Shown here: positions 16,216-24,093 of the stretch, one piece after another
Layout of the letters: the number at the start of each line of letters is the position of its first letter
Numbering within the stretch: position 1 is the stretch's first letter
Source: a virus
IMG/VR virus record: IMGVR_UViG_3300025141_000409
Span: 1 to 33,306 of that record
Strand: one strand, 5' to 3'
DNA: 33,306 nucleotides
Notes under the pieces: generated by a model
Told to the model about the DNA's origin: nothing
Databases searched by the model: none
Seen by the model: only the letters and a program-made list of their open reading frames with translations
Program-made: the position numbers and the translations under genes

Positions 16216-19200
16216 TTATCCTCTTTTTAAATCCGCAGTTTCTATAGGACTTGAAACTCCATAAAATTTTGTAAGTTTATCTGGTGGACTGTCATGAATA
16301 ACTTGATAACTAAGAGCAGCTGATATATGTTTTGGTACTCTTTGAAACATATCAGTTTCCCAAGGTGAAGTATCTGGTATAGAATAAGATAATGATTTTA
16401 TAAATCCTGTTATTCCCTGATTAAACATATTACCATATAATTCTCCTATTCTAAATTTTGCTATTGGTGGCTTCATCCTAAGTTTTTGTAAATCTAAATC
16501 TGGATGATACTCCGGATAACATAATGATGATAGCCTTCTTAATTTCGCATAAATTGCAAAAAGTTCTAGTTTAGTTTGGGCGAATAACTTTAATGAAAAT
16601 GATATATCTCTTTCTGCTCTTTCATAAATATAAACAGGTTCACTTCTTCCAATGTAGTTTTCTGATGTCCAAGATGGTGATATGTTTTCTGTTAATCCTT
16701 CTATATATCCTCTAAATGTTATATAAGTTCCGTCTCTCATATCTTTAAAATAAAATGGCATTCCAAAGGAAGGATCCTCTATTGGATGTTTTCCTCCTTT
16801 TGTAAAATTTTTATAATCTCTCTCAAGAGGTGCTATAGTATGTGAGTCTCCAGCTCCAGCAGTGGTACCAATTGATGATAATGCTTGTAACTTACTTGGA
16901 TAAAACATTCCCCTTATATTTTTCTTTAAATTTGGAGCTTTATGAGTTGCTGGATTCTGTAGTTGAGCATATGGTGTTGATTCCGCATCAGTTATAAAAG
17001 TCGGAGTCATAGAAGACACATCAGTTCTAATCATATCACCCAATGTTGGTGTTTTTACTGGATATGTGAGATTAAGATGTCTTGGTTCATTTTTACCAGT
17101 AGGTGGTCCCCATGCACCAGCATACTTAGCTTGTCCACCATAATCTGTTTTCTTCATAGGATTTTGAATATCTATAGATGGAAATTCAAATTCCGATATT
17201 GGATTTAAGTTTAATCCAAGTTCACCTACTAATGATAGAGCTCCAGCTAAGTCTTTTGCCAGACCTGTAAAATCTATTTTTCCCATACTACCACCAGAAA
17301 AACTAATTGAAGGTAAATCAAATTTACTAAATGCATCACCGATACCTCCACCTATACCACTAAAGAAATCTCCTACAGCAGCACCAGCATCCGTCATCCA
17401 TTGAGGTTTCTCAAAGCTGTCTACTATACCTTTCGTAAAGTCAGATGTGGCTCCACTAAAACCTTCCCAAGCTCCTCCCAGTTTATCCGATATAGTTTTT
17501 AACAATTCACTCTCAGTTATGAATTTTGTATTATCCGTTAAAAATTGTTCATAATCATATGTTAAAACACTTTGCCATACATTAGTAAGACCTGTGTATG
17601 TAGGTATAAGAAGATACTTACTAAGTATATTCTCCTGTGGAAAAGATTTTAGTGCTTCTATCATCTCCTTAAATTCTTTGCTAGTTTCCAAAGATGGACT
17701 TAAATCTGGTTTATTGGCTGCCCACCAAGCATCTAATCTATTATAACTACTTTTCTGCTTATCCTCCAACCATCCAAAGATAGGAAAAGCATCTGGATCC
17801 CGGAATCCCCATTGTGTTCCGATTTCATCTAAATCAAATAAATTAGCAATTAAATCACCTATATCTCCAAGTCCATCTCTAATATAATCAACAGAATTAT
17901 TATACCAGTTTCCAAGATCACCCATCTTCAAATCAACATTAGGAAATGTTGGGAATGTAAAATGTTCAAATGGCCACACTAGTGAACTAAATTCTTTCCA
18001 AGGACCTGTCGCGCCGTCAGGCATACTAAAAGATATATTACCAAAATCCTTTATATCAAATGGAAGTTGAAAACCAAGAGTATTTTGAACTAAAAATTGA
18101 TAACTATAATCTAATTTTGGTTGTGCATTACTTTTTGCTGGGACAATAGATCCAGGTGGAAATGGATTAAAATCACCAGCACTATTAATAGCACTTATAA
18201 TATCAGTTACATCATTTCCTGTATCAAAAAGGGAATCTATATTATTTGGATCAATACCAGAAGACCTACCAAATTCAATATTCGAAATTATGTCTTCATA
18301 TCCTGGTAATTCTTCTGAACCATCTGGATTATTTCTAGCGCCCAATGTTTGAAATACAATTCCTCTATATGGATTGTCAAACATTGGTATGCCTCTAGTT
18401 GTAGAACGCCAATTAAACATTTGACCTGTTTTCTCTAAAACAGGCGCGTCTTCATCAGTAGGAATCCCCTGTGACCTATTTCGTACCATACCTTCGGTAA
18501 GTTCAAAAACACTATTCGCATATGTTATAGGTTTTACTTCAAATAATTTTTCTATTATACTCGCTGGATTTGTAAGAATATCTGTTATTTCTTTTAAAGA
18601 TGCACCGAAAATATTTTCAAGAAGTGGATTAACAAGAGCGTCCACACTATTTCCTGGTGCATTATATCCCAACAAAGACATCCATCTTGCAGCTCCAGCT
18701 ATATATGGATTAAATTCTGTTTTAAATGTATTAAATTCTCCCAATTCATCATTTAAAGAAAAAACATCACCTTTAGTAAGGTCAAAGTAAAACTCTTCGG
18801 TAGTTATTCCAAAACTTCCAGCGTCTACACCAGTAAATGGCCAAAACATGCTTTGAGCATCAAATACACCTTTACCATCAAGGGCATCTTGTATAGGTGG
18901 AAGCCCAATAACATCTGATACATAATCTGGAAGTCTAAATGATTTCCTAAATGTTGATGGTTGTGTAGTAAATTCTTGAGTAACTAATCTCTTATCTATC
19001 CAACTAAATTTATCTATTGTGTATGGTGTTTTCAAATCTGAAAATCCAGTTCTCGCAGATGTAGCAAAATCACCGTTTACAAATCCAGTTCTTCTTTGAT
19101 TATTATCATCAACAGTATTAAAAGTATTAAAATTTGTTAATGCTTGAGGAACACCTGAATAAAACCATGTAGAAGCTTTAAGATTTGGTTCGTGATTTCC

Positions 19201-19836
19201 TGTTTTTGTTGAACCTTTTACACCTATAACACTTTCATTTCTTCCAGGTTCAAAATAACCAGTTGGTTTTATTCCTTCAAAAAAGAAACCCTCACCAGAA
19301 ACTTCTCTAAACGCATCTAATTTAGGTTGTAATGTAGAATAACCAACTCCACTAACATTAGGATTACCTAATTCAGCTATATTTCCAAAATTTACAATAT
19401 GATCTAATGTTGGTAAATTAATCTCTCTAAAATTTTCAGAATATTTAATAGAACCGATATTACTTAAAGACCTAGCAGTTATTTCATTATTAAATAATCC
19501 ACCAAATCCAGTTAAAAGATTACTTTCGAATCCAACATACTTTGAATTACCAATTTGTTTATCAGCAAATGAATAACCACCTTTATTGAAATTTAATGTA
19601 AATCCAGGTATAGATGGTTCAAAAGATGAAAAATATGAATTACTTCCACCCATAAAATCTACAGCTCTTCCTATTTCACCAAAAACATCATTCATTGTTG
19701 TTGGCGTCATCGAACTCAAAGGATTTGATTCAGCAGAAGTTATATTATCTAAATCACTATTTAATGAAGTAACATCACTTCCAATAGTAGGTTCTATTTC
19801 AGAAAATAAACTTTTTAATTTTTCTAACCCTGCCAT
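16216..19836 (-). CDS. giant baseplate/tail-tube initiator protein with gp48-like C-terminus
   Basis: 1206 residues. The last 170 residues resemble gp48/gp54-type tube-initiation proteins: GYIEGLTENISPSWTSENY (from about 1043), RSEPVYIYERAERDISFSL, LELFAIYAKLRRLSSLCYPEY, then a GFIKSLSYSIPD segment. The first 1000 residues are Gly/Asn/Pro/Phe-rich, with no recognised domain. T4 gp48 is 364 residues, so the N-terminal part is a large lineage-specific addition, perhaps peripheral baseplate structure. The ATG abuts the tape-measure stop (10 bases). In the assembled tail the C-terminal domain would form the ring from which the tube grows (family knowledge). Confidence 0.72.
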   Translation of the reverse strand: MAGLEKLKSLFSEIEPTIGSDVTSLNSDLDNITSAESNPLSSMTPTTMNDVFGEIGRAVDFMGGSNSYFSSFEPSIPGFTLNFNKGGYSFADKQIGNSKYVGFESNLLTGFGGLFNNEITARSLSNIGSIKYSENFREINLPTLDHIVNFGNIAELGNPNVSGVGYSTLQPKLDAFREVSGEGFFFEGIKPTGYFEPGRNESVIGVKGSTKTGNHEPNLKASTWFYSGVPQALTNFNTFNTVDDNNQRRTGFVNGDFATSARTGFSDLKTPYTIDKFSWIDKRLVTQEFTTQPSTFRKSFRLPDYVSDVIGLPPIQDALDGKGVFDAQSMFWPFTGVDAGSFGITTEEFYFDLTKGDVFSLNDELGEFNTFKTEFNPYIAGAARWMSLLGYNAPGNSVDALVNPLLENIFGASLKEITDILTNPASIIEKLFEVKPITYANSVFELTEGMVRNRSQGIPTDEDAPVLEKTGQMFNWRSTTRGIPMFDNPYRGIVFQTLGARNNPDGSEELPGYEDIISNIEFGRSSGIDPNNIDSLFDTGNDVTDIISAINSAGDFNPFPPGSIVPAKSNAQPKLDYSYQFLVQNTLGFQLPFDIKDFGNISFSMPDGATGPWKEFSSLVWPFEHFTFPTFPNVDLKMGDLGNWYNNSVDYIRDGLGDIGDLIANLFDLDEIGTQWGFRDPDAFPIFGWLEDKQKSSYNRLDAWWAANKPDLSPSLETSKEFKEMIEALKSFPQENILSKYLLIPTYTGLTNVWQSVLTYDYEQFLTDNTKFITESELLKTISDKLGGAWEGFSGATSDFTKGIVDSFEKPQWMTDAGAAVGDFFSGIGGGIGDAFSKFDLPSISFSGGSMGKIDFTGLAKDLAGALSLVGELGLNLNPISEFEFPSIDIQNPMKKTDYGGQAKYAGAWGPPTGKNEPRHLNLTYPVKTPTLGDMIRTDVSSMTPTFITDAESTPYAQLQNPATHKAPNLKKNIRGMFYPSKLQALSSIGTTAGAGDSHTIAPLERDYKNFTKGGKHPIEDPSFGMPFYFKDMRDGTYITFRGYIEGLTENISPSWTSENYIGRSEPVYIYERAERDISFSLKLFAQTKLELFAIYAKLRRLSSLCYPEYHPDLDLQKLRMKPPIAKFRIGELYGNMFNQGITGFIKSLSYSIPDTSPWETDMFQRVPKHISAALSYQVIHDSPPDKLTKFYGVSSPIETADLKRG

Positions 19837-19846
19837 TTAATTTCTC

Positions 19847-21736
19847 CTATTCAGTCATTCTTGGAGTCATAATCACTTTTAAATCTTTATTTGTTATATC
19901 AGTATTTAATTCCAATGAACTTAAAATTTTATTAGTTTTTTCTTGAACACTTGTTTGTTTATTTATAGCATCAAGTAATACTGTATTACCACCACCCATA
20001 GCTGTACCACCAACAATGGTATCTTTTGGATTTACTGTATAAGTACCTGCTGGTGATGATATGACTGTTTGACCTCCAGGTTTCATCTCAAAATCACTTA
20101 ACGCACCAGTAGCTGATGCCAATCCTACAGCACCCGCTATTCCATATCTCGCCACCTTAAAATACTTACCAGGACCTACAAAAAATGATAACAAAGAAAA
20201 TAGTGGTTTTATTGCTTTACTTGTCAATACAGCAGTAATTATACCACCAATACCTTTTAAAACCCTATCCAAATCAGCTAATTTACCAACAAGTCCCGCA
20301 ACCAATCCAGTTACTTGACTAACAGCTGGTGCTACTACATTAATAATCGCAGCAGCTATACTTTTTAAATTATTTGTCAATTGAGCTATAGAATCTAAAG
20401 CTCTTCTTCCAACCAACTCTTCAAATCCTTTTTGTTTTGAAAGTTTTTCAGCTAATGTAACACCTCTTTCTTGGTTATTAACAAATTTAGCTAATTGGTC
20501 AGTACTAATACCTATAGCTTTAGAAAGTTCATCTCTCTGTATAGCATTTAACTTATTAAATTCTGCTTCACTTCCAACTTGTTTAACAATTTCTCTTGTC
20601 ATTTCCGCGATTTCACCTGATAAAGCTAGTTCTCTCGCTCTTTGTAAATTAAGTTGTCTACCAATAAGAACACTTGCTTGTAATTCTGCTTCAATTGATG
20701 ATTGAAAATCAAGTAAACTACCTGCAATTTGTGATGTAATACTAAAACTTACACCCAATTTTCGTGCTTGGATAGCAGCTTGAGCAATATTTTCACCTGA
20801 ATCTTTTGTAAATTTGGCAACCTCAGCACTAGAACCAGCAATATCTTTTAAAACCTGAACTGGTGATACACCTTCAGCTTCTGCGAGTAACGATACTTGT
20901 TTTGCAAATTGGTCAGCTGAATCTACAGATAATCCAAGAATTTTAGTTAAAGTTCCTATTAATTTTGCACCTTCATCAGCACTTAAACCTAAAGCAACTG
21001 ATGTATCCAAAACAGATTCAGATAAATCTATAGAAGTATGTAATGATATTCCAAATTCATTTGTCAAGGTTGCGATAGTAGTTGTTACATCATCCATACC
21101 TTTTCCTAATCTCTTAGCGGCTACATCAGCATCTAACAAATCTGTTTTAAATTTCATTACTCCAATAGCACCAAATCTTTCTCCAATTTTTCCAACTAGT
21201 TCAGCAAATGGTGTAAGTATTTTAAGTCCTACCGCATAAGCAGCCACTGCCTTTTCACTCCAATGAGCATTTGCCTTTGTAAAAACTTTTATCTTTCCAA
21301 AAATTGGAAATTGTGACTTCAGAGAATCTAAAATTTCATTTTCCGACTTCTTCTTTTTATCAGAATTGCCTTTATTCTTATTTTCCCATTTAAATTGTTC
21401 TTTTAATGCATCAACAATGTCTATATGTTCATCTTTAGTTCCTTTTGTTTTCTTTAATCTATATTCTGCAATACGTAATAATGTCTTTGTCCAAAAATTC
21501 TGTTTTTGCATATGATTTATAACAGCGACACCATATTTATTCATTTTATCTGCAACATCCAATTCTTCCTTGCTATCACTTAAATTATTCTTATATGCTT
21601 TTCCAATTTGTTTAACCATGTCAAGAGAACTTTTAAATGTTTTCTCAGTTTCTTTTCCTAGGTTATTTATAGCTTTTGATAAATCTTCAGTAGATTTTAA
21701 ATTTTGTATAGCTTCATTTTCTTGTTTTGTTGGCAT
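19847..21736 (-). CDS. tail tape measure protein (gp29 functional equivalent)
   Basis: 629 residues, mostly helical and Ala/Lys/Leu-rich. The N-terminal 150 residues are charged coiled-coil-like. The centre has repeated helix-rich segments (SVALGLSADEGAKLIGTLT, LSVDSADQFAKQV). Hydrophobic Gly/Ala helices at about 465-560 could insert in a membrane (AAAIINVVAPAVSQVTGLV; SLLSFFVGPGKYF). A C-terminal SPAGTYTVNPKDTIVGGT segment is common in tape measures. Length is close to T4 gp29 (590), implying a similar tail length. The ATG follows AAGGAA. It is flanked by the gp26-type chaperone-like gene and the tube initiator, as expected for a tail module. Confidence 0.88.
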   Translation of the reverse strand: MPTKQENEAIQNLKSTEDLSKAINNLGKETEKTFKSSLDMVKQIGKAYKNNLSDSKEELDVADKMNKYGVAVINHMQKQNFWTKTLLRIAEYRLKKTKGTKDEHIDIVDALKEQFKWENKNKGNSDKKKKSENEILDSLKSQFPIFGKIKVFTKANAHWSEKAVAAYAVGLKILTPFAELVGKIGERFGAIGVMKFKTDLLDADVAAKRLGKGMDDVTTTIATLTNEFGISLHTSIDLSESVLDTSVALGLSADEGAKLIGTLTKILGLSVDSADQFAKQVSLLAEAEGVSPVQVLKDIAGSSAEVAKFTKDSGENIAQAAIQARKLGVSFSITSQIAGSLLDFQSSIEAELQASVLIGRQLNLQRARELALSGEIAEMTREIVKQVGSEAEFNKLNAIQRDELSKAIGISTDQLAKFVNNQERGVTLAEKLSKQKGFEELVGRRALDSIAQLTNNLKSIAAAIINVVAPAVSQVTGLVAGLVGKLADLDRVLKGIGGIITAVLTSKAIKPLFSLLSFFVGPGKYFKVARYGIAGAVGLASATGALSDFEMKPGGQTVISSPAGTYTVNPKDTIVGGTAMGGGNTVLLDAINKQTSVQEKTNKILSSLELNTDITNKDLKVIMTPRMTE

Positions 21737-21746
21737 TCTTTATTCC

Positions 21747-22025
21747 TTATTTAACATAATCATTTATTGTATGTCTTTTTATTTTAACTTTTTTTCCATA
21801 TGCTTTTTGAAATGCTTTTTCAAATTTGTCTGCGGCTTTATTTGACTTTTCAACTCCTTTTTGAATTTCCTTTTCAATTTTTTCAATGTCTTTTTTCTTT
21901 TTATCAATATACGTCTTATCCATTTCATCTTTTAAAGCTTTTGGAAGAATGGATTTGATAAGTTTATCAACAATAGACTCGTCTAAGATATTTTTAACAT
22001 TCATATATGATTTGTTTTTTAACAT
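21747..22025 (-). CDS. small basic protein, 92 residues, unknown
   Basis: I choose the ATG at 22025 because it follows GGAG by 8 nt; an upstream ATG at 22046 lies inside the repeated AT-rich motif and has no ribosome site. Lys/Glu-rich with a long coiled-coil-like helix (about 45-75) and a basic end. It lies 10 bases before the tape measure gene, where myoviruses often carry small tail-assembly proteins. No family recognised. Confidence 0.7.
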   Translation of the reverse strand: MLKNKSYMNVKNILDESIVDKLIKSILPKALKDEMDKTYIDKKKKDIEKIEKEIQKGVEKSNKAADKFEKAFQKAYGKKVKIKRHTINDYVK

Positions 22026-22043
22026 AAATTGTCTCCAACTATT

Positions 22044-22057
22044 CATATATAAATATC
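22044..22057 (-). promoter_or_regulatory. repeated AT-rich motif, copy before 92-residue gene
   Basis: Plus-strand CATATATAAATATC (minus GATATTTATATATG). With flanks, 19 bases (22042-22060) are identical to the copy before gp19 at 24053-24071. It lies just before the ribosome site of the gene starting at 22025. Probable late promoter element (inference). Confidence 0.5.
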
Positions 22058-22071
22058 AAATATGTAAAAAA

Positions 22072-22305
22072 TTACTTGTTGAATCTTTGTTTAAAAGTTG
22101 GTCTTGCTATTTTTTGTTTTGGAGTTTTTTGAATTGAGTCTATTTGTTTTTTTTCCGCATGCTTTAAATCTAACAATTTTTTAGCATAAAATTTACGAAT
22201 ATAAATTGGCATAGAATAAACATCACTGTGAGTAAAACCATTACCATAATAAACTAAACTAAATACTTCTTCGTGAATACTAAGTTTATCGTTGGGTGCT
22301 AGGCC
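22072..22305 (-). CDS. probable frameshift-encoded C-terminal extension of the gp26-type protein
   Basis: A 77-codon open frame (GLAPNDKLSIHEEVF..., ending FKQRFNK) overlaps the end of the gp26-type gene in the +1 (or -2) frame and runs to TAA at 22074-22072. It has no plausible start: the first ATG is 32 codons in, beyond the best-looking segment HEEVFSLVYYGNGFTHSDVY, and there is no ribosome site. The two frames meet at a run of seven T (22312-22306) followed by GG. Slipping there would join 244 residues to this 77-residue part (321 total). Tail-assembly chaperones of many phages are made by such frameshifts, -1 or -2. A base-count error in the T run, or reinitiation at ATT, would also explain it. 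Confidence 0.65.
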   Translation of the reverse strand, partial: GLAPNDKLSIHEEVFSLVYYGNGFTHSDVYSMPIYIRKFYAKKLLDLKHAEKKQIDSIQKTPKQKIARPTFKQRFNK

Positions 22306-23038
22306 AAAAAAAGTCTACGGTCAGTGGAATATCCACACTAACCGTTTTACCTCCTATTTCCACATCTTGAGTCAATTCAATATCTGGTGAAATCTCTGAT
22401 AGTTTTTGTCTAAGATAAAATGAATCTCTTGATAGCATATTATCAACAAAATTATAAATTTTTCTTTCATCAGCATCACCATCAACTTCTATAATAGTAT
22501 GTTTTAATCTTGTTGTCAATTCAGGAGATACCATAGAATTTAATTTTTGTAAAGATTTAATTTCTTTATCTATTTTTTTCTCATCATGTCCACATAAAAG
22601 TTTAAATTTAATTTTAGCCTTAGAAATAGGTAATGTAATCTCAAAATTATTTTCTTTTACATACTCTGGAATATACTTAAATGGACAATCCGCCAAATTA
22701 AATACATGTTCTATTTTTTCTCCAGTATCGGGTAAAGTTACTTCAACTAAATATTCTGGTCCGTATGCTAAAATACGAGCAGCTACCATAATTGCATTTT
22801 TATCACCTAATATTAAATCATCAATAGAAATTTCTTCTGTAATTATAAGTGATTCTAATAATTTATCTATAACTATTCCCTTTTCAATAAGATTTTGAGA
22901 CGTTAATATATCCTCTTCCTTAGCAGTCATATACTTTATTTCAAGTTTTCCTGATGAGAGTGGACTATCTTTTGGATATACCTTACCTCTACTTGGTAAA
23001 TCTATAACTTCACTTGGAAATTTATTTTCTTCGGCCAT
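22286..23038 (-). CDS. 26: gp26-type baseplate/tail assembly protein
   Basis: 250 residues from the ATG at 23038, which follows GGAGG; an upstream in-frame start lies inside the lysozyme gene. It has the family signature LPSRGKVYPKDSPLSSGKLEIKYMTAKEEDILTS near the N-terminus and IIVDG-like repeats replaced by LILGDKNAIMVAARILAYG (about 85-105), as in the T4 gp26/T4_baseplate family. A Cys pair (DCPFKY and LLCGHDEKK) might bind metal. It resembles tail-assembly chaperones in composition and position upstream of the tape measure gene. The last seven codons (W to R) overlap an alternative frame, entered by the T7 slippery run at 22312-22306. Confidence 0.83.
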   Translation of the reverse strand: MAEENKFPSEVIDLPSRGKVYPKDSPLSSGKLEIKYMTAKEEDILTSQNLIEKGIVIDKLLESLIITEEISIDDLILGDKNAIMVAARILAYGPEYLVEVTLPDTGEKIEHVFNLADCPFKYIPEYVKENNFEITLPISKAKIKFKLLCGHDEKKIDKEIKSLQKLNSMVSPELTTRLKHTIIEVDGDADERKIYNFVDNMLSRDSFYLRQKLSEISPDIELTQDVEIGGKTVSVDIPLTVDFFWPSTQR

Positions 23039-23039
23039 T

Positions 23040-23513
23040 TTATACCTCCAATGCTCTTTTGAACCAACCATACCAAAATTTCTCTTGTTCTGGTTTTTTT
23101 ATAACTAAATTTGCATAATGTAAAACTCTATAAGACCTTACTCTTTGTAATTCTACATTCTGTATTGATTTTAATGTCGATGGACCTAATCCTCCATCAA
23201 CCTTTAAATTTGCACCTTTCGCATTTGCAGCTCTTTGTAATACTTTAACTGCAGTACCTCTACCCTGATTCACACACATATCAAAAAATATATGGCGTAG
23301 TTGTTCAGGTAATTCATCAACACGATTTTTATCCCAATAATCGCGTTTGTAAATTTCTTTTGCTTGTTCTTCGGTTAGATTTTTGATATCAACATCAGGA
23401 TAGAATCTTTTTGTGATTCCATATTTGGTTTCTCCGCCTAAATCAGTCGGATCGTTTACATAACCACCTTCTTTTTCAAGAACATGTTCTATAATTTCAT
23501 CGAAACTTATCAT
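23040..23513 (-). CDS. GH108-type lysozyme (N-acetylmuramidase)
   Basis: 157 residues. The N-terminal catalytic domain has EKEGGYVNDPTDLGGETKYGIT, with Glu14 of the EGGY motif as the expected acid, and then DYWDKNRVDEL. The C-terminal part has peptidoglycan-binding features (LKVDGGLGPSTLKSIQN) and ends GWFKRALEV. Cuts the murein glycan chain (family knowledge). No signal peptide or membrane segment. It sits between tube and gp26 genes, so it may be a tail-associated lysozyme for entry, playing the part of the lysozyme domain fused to T4 gp5, or an endolysin needing a holin. The stop abuts the gp26 start. Confidence 0.9.
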   Translation of the reverse strand: MISFDEIIEHVLEKEGGYVNDPTDLGGETKYGITKRFYPDVDIKNLTEEQAKEIYKRDYWDKNRVDELPEQLRHIFFDMCVNQGRGTAVKVLQRAANAKGANLKVDGGLGPSTLKSIQNVELQRVRSYRVLHYANLVIKKPEQEKFWYGWFKRALEV

Positions 23514-23534
23514 TTCATAACCTTATTTTAAAAA

Positions 23535-24023
23535 TTAGAATTGTAATATAGCGTAATCATATCTTAATGTTAATGTAATTTCAACTGGGTCACTTGAAGC
23601 AAAATCCATATCACCAAACTGTGCGTCTTGAATCCAAGTTCCTTTAAGTGTCCATTCTTCAATTTTATCACCTACAGGACCTAAAATATTAAAAGTAATA
23701 TCTTTTTTGTAAAAATCACTATATCCATCTCTACCAGTTACACTTTCATGAGATAATCTTATCCATTCCATTGCAGCTTGAGCTGCTGATGGAACAACAG
23801 GGTCATAAAGAGTTACTTGTAATGTTTGCCAAGTTCCTTTTCCCTTAACAAATCGTTTAATGTTTAAATGATTTAATTCAACTTCATCAAATGTTATTTG
23901 AGGACGATTAGCTGTTTTAATCATATAAGCTGGGATTCCATCTATCGCCATTAGATATCTATTTTTTAATTTTGGTTCAAATGGTGTATAAAATACTTCA
24001 TTTGCACTTACTAATTCAGCCAT
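23535..24023 (-). CDS. 19: tail tube protein gp19
   Basis: 162 residues, the same size as T4 gp19 (163). Tube-protein segments are PKLKNRYLMAIDGIPAYMIKTANRPQ near the start, YDPVVPSAAQAAMEWI in the middle, and LKGTWIQDAQFGDMDFASSDPVEITLTLRYDYA at the end. Subunits stack as hexameric rings inside the sheath. The ATG follows GGAGAA, and the repeated AT-rich motif lies 31 bases upstream of it. The gene follows gp18 directly as in T4. Nothing is odd about its length or composition. Confidence 0.95.
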   Translation of the reverse strand: MAELVSANEVFYTPFEPKLKNRYLMAIDGIPAYMIKTANRPQITFDEVELNHLNIKRFVKGKGTWQTLQVTLYDPVVPSAAQAAMEWIRLSHESVTGRDGYSDFYKKDITFNILGPVGDKIEEWTLKGTWIQDAQFGDMDFASSDPVEITLTLRYDYAILQF

Positions 24024-24054
24024 TATTATTCTCCAAGTTAATGTTATATGTCTT

Positions 24055-24068
24055 CATATATAAATATC
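24055..24068 (-). promoter_or_regulatory. repeated AT-rich motif, copy before gp19
   Basis: Plus CATATATAAATATC, part of the 19-base stretch identical to that at 22042-22060. It lies 31 bases upstream of the gp19 ATG. Likely late promoter element giving gp19 its own transcript (inference). Confidence 0.5.
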
Positions 24069-24093
24069 AAAAATCCAAAAAAATATTTATTTA

